This document shows positions 5,967 to 8,074 of a stretch of 8,074 nt of DNA, one piece after another; position 1 is the stretch's first letter; each line of letters starts with the position of its first letter. The notes below the pieces were generated by a model. It was not told where the DNA came from, did no database searches, and saw only the letters and a list, made by a program, of their open reading frames with translations. This DNA is from Firmicutes bacterium UBA6811 (lineage in GTDB: Bacteria; Bacillota; SHA-98; UBA4971), in contig DKEX01000088.1 of the NCBI GenBank assembly GCA_002452295.1, positions 29,135 to 37,208 of the forward strand. The letters run 5' to 3'. A program made the position numbers and the translations under genes.

Positions 5967-5995
5967 ACTATACACTGCTCTCTCTCCGCTGTCAA
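5967..5995 (-). promoter_or_regulatory. Near-consensus sigma-A promoter for the FmdB gene
   Basis: On the minus strand TTGACA (5995-5990), a 17-base spacer and TATAGT (5972-5967) make an almost perfect vegetative promoter. Transcription would start near 5960, leaving a leader of about 84 bases before the FmdB start. It is the strongest promoter in the window. I see no comparable plus-strand promoter for the HTH gene in the same gap (5877-6043). Confidence 0.8.
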
Positions 5996-6043
5996 TAACA
6001 ACGCGGACCTCGTGGACCTCGGATCTCTGGACCCTCGCGGGCC

Positions 6044-6778
6044 TTGACCTCCGCTTCCGGATGGGCCAGGCTGTCTTATTCATACCTGAGCGAGATCGAG
6101 CGCGGCGCCAAGAGCCCGTCTCACGACACACTCACGAGACTGGCGGATGCGCTCGACCTGAACAGGTCGGAGCTTGTGGACATGTCCGACGACGATGGGG
6201 AGGAGAGCATCGACCTCGGCGAGAAGCTGCGGGTCGCACGCGAGGATCGCGGGATGACGTTTCGCGACGTGGCGTCCGGTGCGGAGATATCCAGCACGTA
6301 CCTCAGCGAGATCGAGCGCGGCAACGCGCGGCCTGCCCTCGCGGTGCTGAAGAGACTCGCGCACGTGCTGCGCGTGCCCCTCTCCACATTCATGTCTCCA
6401 GGCGAGCGCAAGGGGTTCCTCGGCGAGAAGCTGAGGAGGCTGCGAGAGAAGCTCAACATGACGCAGGCCGAGGTGGCGGCGAAGGCCGGGGTCTCAGCCG
6501 CCCTCATCGGCCAGATCGAGCTCGGACGCGTTTCTCCGTCGCTCAAGACCATCAGCAAGGTGGCGTTGGCCCTCGGCGTCTCCCCGTGCTACCTGGTTCT
6601 GGATAGCGAGGGTATTGACGAGAGCGTCCCGACCATGAGCCGGGACCTCCGCGACCTTCTGCAGGATCCCAACGTCCAGATGCTGCTCAGCGCCGTGTGC
6701 ACGCTGGACGAGAAGGAGATGCGGTTCATCTTCGAGATCATTGCCATCCTCAAGCGCTCAGGTCTCAGCCGGACATAG
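6044..6778 (+). CDS. XRE-family regulator with three HTH domains, first one N-terminally truncated
   Basis: A DNA-binding regulator with three tandem Cro/CI-type HTH units: residues about 5-46 (LSYSYLSEIERG), 59-115 (LGEKLRVAREDRGM to SSTYLSEIERG) and 126-184 (LGEKLRRLREKLNMT to SAALIGQIELG). A helical tail follows (199-240, DLRDLLQDPN and EKEMRFIFEIIAILKR), a possible dimerisation or sensing part. HTH 2 and HTH 3 are complete. HTH 1 lacks helices 1 and 2: where GERIRxLREERG should be, the frame gives unrelated residues, and an in-frame stop lies at 5996-5998. The nominal TTG (6044) has no ribosome site, and no plus-strand promoter is seen. Either the 5' end was deleted, or translation starts elsewhere, for example at the ATG at 6182, which would keep HTH 2 and 3. 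Targets are unknown; the divergent FmdB gene is the obvious candidate. Confidence 0.8.
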   Translation: MTSASGWARLSYSYLSEIERGAKSPSHDTLTRLADALDLNRSELVDMSDDDGEESIDLGEKLRVAREDRGMTFRDVASGAEISSTYLSEIERGNARPALAVLKRLAHVLRVPLSTFMSPGERKGFLGEKLRRLREKLNMTQAEVAAKAGVSAALIGQIELGRVSPSLKTISKVALALGVSPCYLVLDSEGIDESVPTMSRDLRDLLQDPNVQMLLSAVCTLDEKEMRFIFEIIAILKRSGLSRT

Positions 6779-6879
6779 TGGCAGGCTCTCGCGTGCTCCG
6801 CGCTTTCAAGGAGCGCGCCGGAGACGCCGCCTGGTCTCGGAGCATCCCCGGCGCTTACCTCGCGACGGCCACAGGTAAC

Positions 6880-7545
6880 TCAGATCGAGAAGGACATCTT
6901 GACTGCGCATGACCCGTCAATGACGACCTCCACCACCCAGACACCCGGAAGTAGGGCAGGTGCGGGTACGTTCCAGCCTGGAGAGACCTGGAGCGCCAGC
7001 CCCGGCGCGGAGATAAGCGACACGCTGCCCGGCGTGCCGGCGAAAGGCGGAAGGGCGTCTTCCCTGTACAACATCCCGTCCGGCCGGTACCACCTGGTGA
7101 CCTGATAATGCAGGTTCACGTCGTTGATGTTCCACCTGACCCATGCCACGACCTGCGCATCAAGGGGGGTGTAACTCCACCCTGGCCCGATCGGTGTTCC
7201 CTGCATGTCGATGCCCCGGCAGAGCACGGCGTCAGCGACGAGGGGGCTATAGACACGGCGATAAGGGATGAGCCGGATGGGCGGGACGTCTTGTGGCCCC
7301 ACGGTGATCGTGGTCAACACGGGATGGTGGTTCGGCGAGCCTACAATGACCTGATAGTCGCCTGGGGCTATGTTCATGGTCTGGAGAGTCGCGATGTCAT
7401 AGGTGACACCCTGGTACGTGACAAGCGCGTCGTTTACGGTCTCGCCCGACCAGGAGTCCACGATGGGGTTGATGCAGCCGGCGACGCAGAGGGCAACGAG
7501 CACCAGAAACCCTGCGCCGAGGGAGCGGGACCAGTTCCTTCTCAC
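6880..7545 (-). CDS. Lipoprotein of unknown function
   Basis: A 221-residue exported lipoprotein I cannot assign to a family. Residues 1-24 are a lipoprotein signal: RRNWSR, a hydrophobic core, and lipobox VAGC with Cys24 as the lipidated residue. Residues about 30-95 (VNDALVTYQG, APGDYQVIVG, VGPQDVPPI) look like a small beta-sandwich of PEGA or carboxypeptidase-regulatory type, which is an impression only. Residues 125-221 are Trp-rich (WVRWNIN, VTRWYRPDG, PGVWVVEVVIDG), suggesting a second beta domain for surface binding. The GTG at 7545 is chosen because GAGGAGG lies nine bases upstream and it places the signal peptide at the very start; the frame stays open to 7611 but would add about 22 residues ahead of it. 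It has its own promoter. Its end is convergent with the HTH gene across about 100 bases where I see no clear terminator. Confidence 0.82.
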   Translation of the reverse strand: MRRNWSRSLGAGFLVLVALCVAGCINPIVDSWSGETVNDALVTYQGVTYDIATLQTMNIAPGDYQVIVGSPNHHPVLTTITVGPQDVPPIRLIPYRRVYSPLVADAVLCRGIDMQGTPIGPGWSYTPLDAQVVAWVRWNINDVNLHYQVTRWYRPDGMLYREDALPPFAGTPGSVSLISAPGLALQVSPGWNVPAPALLPGVWVVEVVIDGSCAVKMSFSI

Positions 7546-7611
7546 GGCGGATCGCCTCCTCAAAAGAGTTATGATAGTTTTCAGACGTATGGCAATATCC
7601 AGTGCAGCCAT

Positions 7612-7640
7612 ATCATAGCACCCGGGAAAGCGGAAGGCAA
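7612..7640 (-). promoter_or_regulatory. Extended -10 promoter for the lipoprotein gene
   Basis: On the minus strand TTGCCT (7640-7635), a 17-base spacer ending in TGC, and TATGAT (7617-7612) form a good sigma-A promoter with a TGn extension. The leader would be about 60 bases. A second, poorer candidate (TTGCCA at 7595-7590 with CATAAC 16 bases on) lies within that leader. Confidence 0.6.
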
Positions 7641-7670
7641 GGAAGGGAAAACGAGGAAGAGGGTGTGGGT

Positions 7671-7712
7671 AAACGACAAGGGACCTGCCCTGCGGGTAGG
7701 CGGGGCGGTCCC
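7671..7712 (-). terminator. Rho-independent terminator of the livF operon
   Basis: On the minus strand GGGACC and GGTCCC (7712-7707 with 7685-7680) pair, with GCCC/GGGC inside, and are followed by CTTGTCGTTT (7680-7671). It lies about 60 bases after the livF stop and upstream of the lipoprotein promoter, so it should end the transporter transcript. Confidence 0.65.
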
Positions 7713-7719
7713 GATCTTG

Positions 7720-7754
7720 TTCAGCGTCCCATACTATTTCAGCGTCTCATACTG
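7720..7754. repeat. Short tandem direct repeat after livF
   Basis: TTCAGCGTCCCATACTA (7720-7736) and TTCAGCGTCTCATACTG (7738-7754) match at 15 of 17 positions with an 18-base period. It lies between the livF stop and its terminator. Function unknown, possibly none. Confidence 0.6.
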
Positions 7755-7774
7755 TCCTGTGTTGCGGGCCCGGC

Positions 7775-8074
7775 CTACTCTCCCAGGTAGGCCTTTCGCA
7801 CCGCCTCGTTCTCGAGAAGCTCCCGGCCCGGCCCCTCCATGGTGATGGAGCCGGTCTCCAGCACGTACGCGTAGTCCGCGAGCTTCAGGGCGGCCTTGGC
7901 GTTCTGCTCGATGAGGAGGATCGTGCACCCCTCCTCGTGGATCCTGGCAAGCGCCTTGAAGACCTCGTGCATCAGCACGGGTGCGAGTCCCAGCGATGGC
8001 TCATCGAGGCACAGGAGCCTCGGCCGCGACATGAGCGCGCGCCCCACCGCCAGCATCTGCTGCTCGCCGCCGGA
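7775..8074 (-). CDS. livF: Branched-chain amino acid ABC transporter ATP-binding protein LivF, C-terminal part
   Basis: The last 99 residues of a LivF-type ATPase; the frame runs off the right edge, and the usual protein is about 235 residues. Visible are the ABC signature SGGEQQ at the very edge, Walker B with the catalytic Glu (LLCLDEP), the D-loop SLGLAP, and the switch region LLIEQNA, where LivF proteins carry Gln instead of the common H-loop His context. The C terminus (DYAYVLETGSI, then VRKAYLGE) is a textbook LivF ending. It powers uptake of leucine, isoleucine and valine, or of related amides and amino acids, with LivG, the LivH/LivM permeases and a binding protein. Being followed by a terminator, it is the last gene of its operon; livG, livM and livH are expected to the right. 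Confidence 0.95.
   Translation of the reverse strand, partial: SGGEQQMLAVGRALMSRPRLLCLDEPSLGLAPVLMHEVFKALARIHEEGCTILLIEQNAKAALKLADYAYVLETGSITMEGPGRELLENEAVRKAYLGE

Noticed and set aside
6001..6075. Frameshift explanation for the missing first half of HTH 1 (GLDLR in another frame)
   Set aside because: GLDLR can be read in the alternative frame at a fitting distance, but the residues before it do not resemble an HTH N terminus, so a deletion explains the region better.
6779..6879. Search for a bidirectional terminator between the HTH and lipoprotein genes
   Set aside because: Only short interrupted stems such as GCGCT/AGCGC without T tracts were found.
7108..7845. Plus-strand open frame of 245 codons
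   Set aside because: Antisense of the lipoprotein gene and the livF end; it runs through two promoters and a terminator.

Overview
The window looks like chromosomal DNA of a high-GC, Gram-positive-type bacterium, most likely a deep-branching Bacillota (Limnochordia, Symbiobacteriia or Moorella-like; this is inference). The grounds are strong AGGAGG-type ribosome sites, sigma-A promoters, TTG and GTG starts, a triple-HTH regulator, an FmdB zinc ribbon, and an ApbE / NusG-II / Gx / polyprenyl-synthase gene order typical of Firmicutes. No RNA gene, CRISPR array or phage gene was seen.

Left part (1-2575): a dispersed repeat touches the left edge. A gene-free GC-rich stretch with a terminator-like hairpin follows. 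Then come two divergent genes, a secreted protein with two LysM domains (-) and an HD-domain phosphohydrolase (+), each with a recognisable promoter in the 307-base gap between them.

Middle part (2584-5503): a 201-bp element with imperfect terminal inverted repeats, flanked by CGGG on both sides, separates the HD gene from a minus-strand gene row. In transcription order the row is an ApbE flavin transferase remnant, an intact NusG-domain-II membrane protein, an intact Gx-family membrane protein, and a polyprenyl diphosphate synthase remnant. Divergent from the ApbE remnant lies the C-terminal piece of an NADH dehydrogenase with a DoxX-like membrane tail. These families match the flavin-based extracellular electron transfer (EET) loci of Firmicutes (ndh2, fmnB, eetA, eetB, dmkB), but all three enzymes have lost their catalytic cores while the two non-enzymatic membrane proteins remain whole. 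One deletion appears to have removed the divergent promoter region with both 5' ends; two more are in-frame internal deletions. This looks like an EET-type locus caught in decay, or an assembly collapse that imitates one.

Right part (5598-8074): a small FmdB-type zinc-ribbon gene with a near-consensus promoter (-), a three-HTH regulator whose first domain has lost its start (+), a lipoprotein of unknown function with its own promoter (-), and a terminator followed by the 3' end of livF, the ATPase of a branched-chain amino acid ABC transporter whose other genes should lie beyond the right edge.
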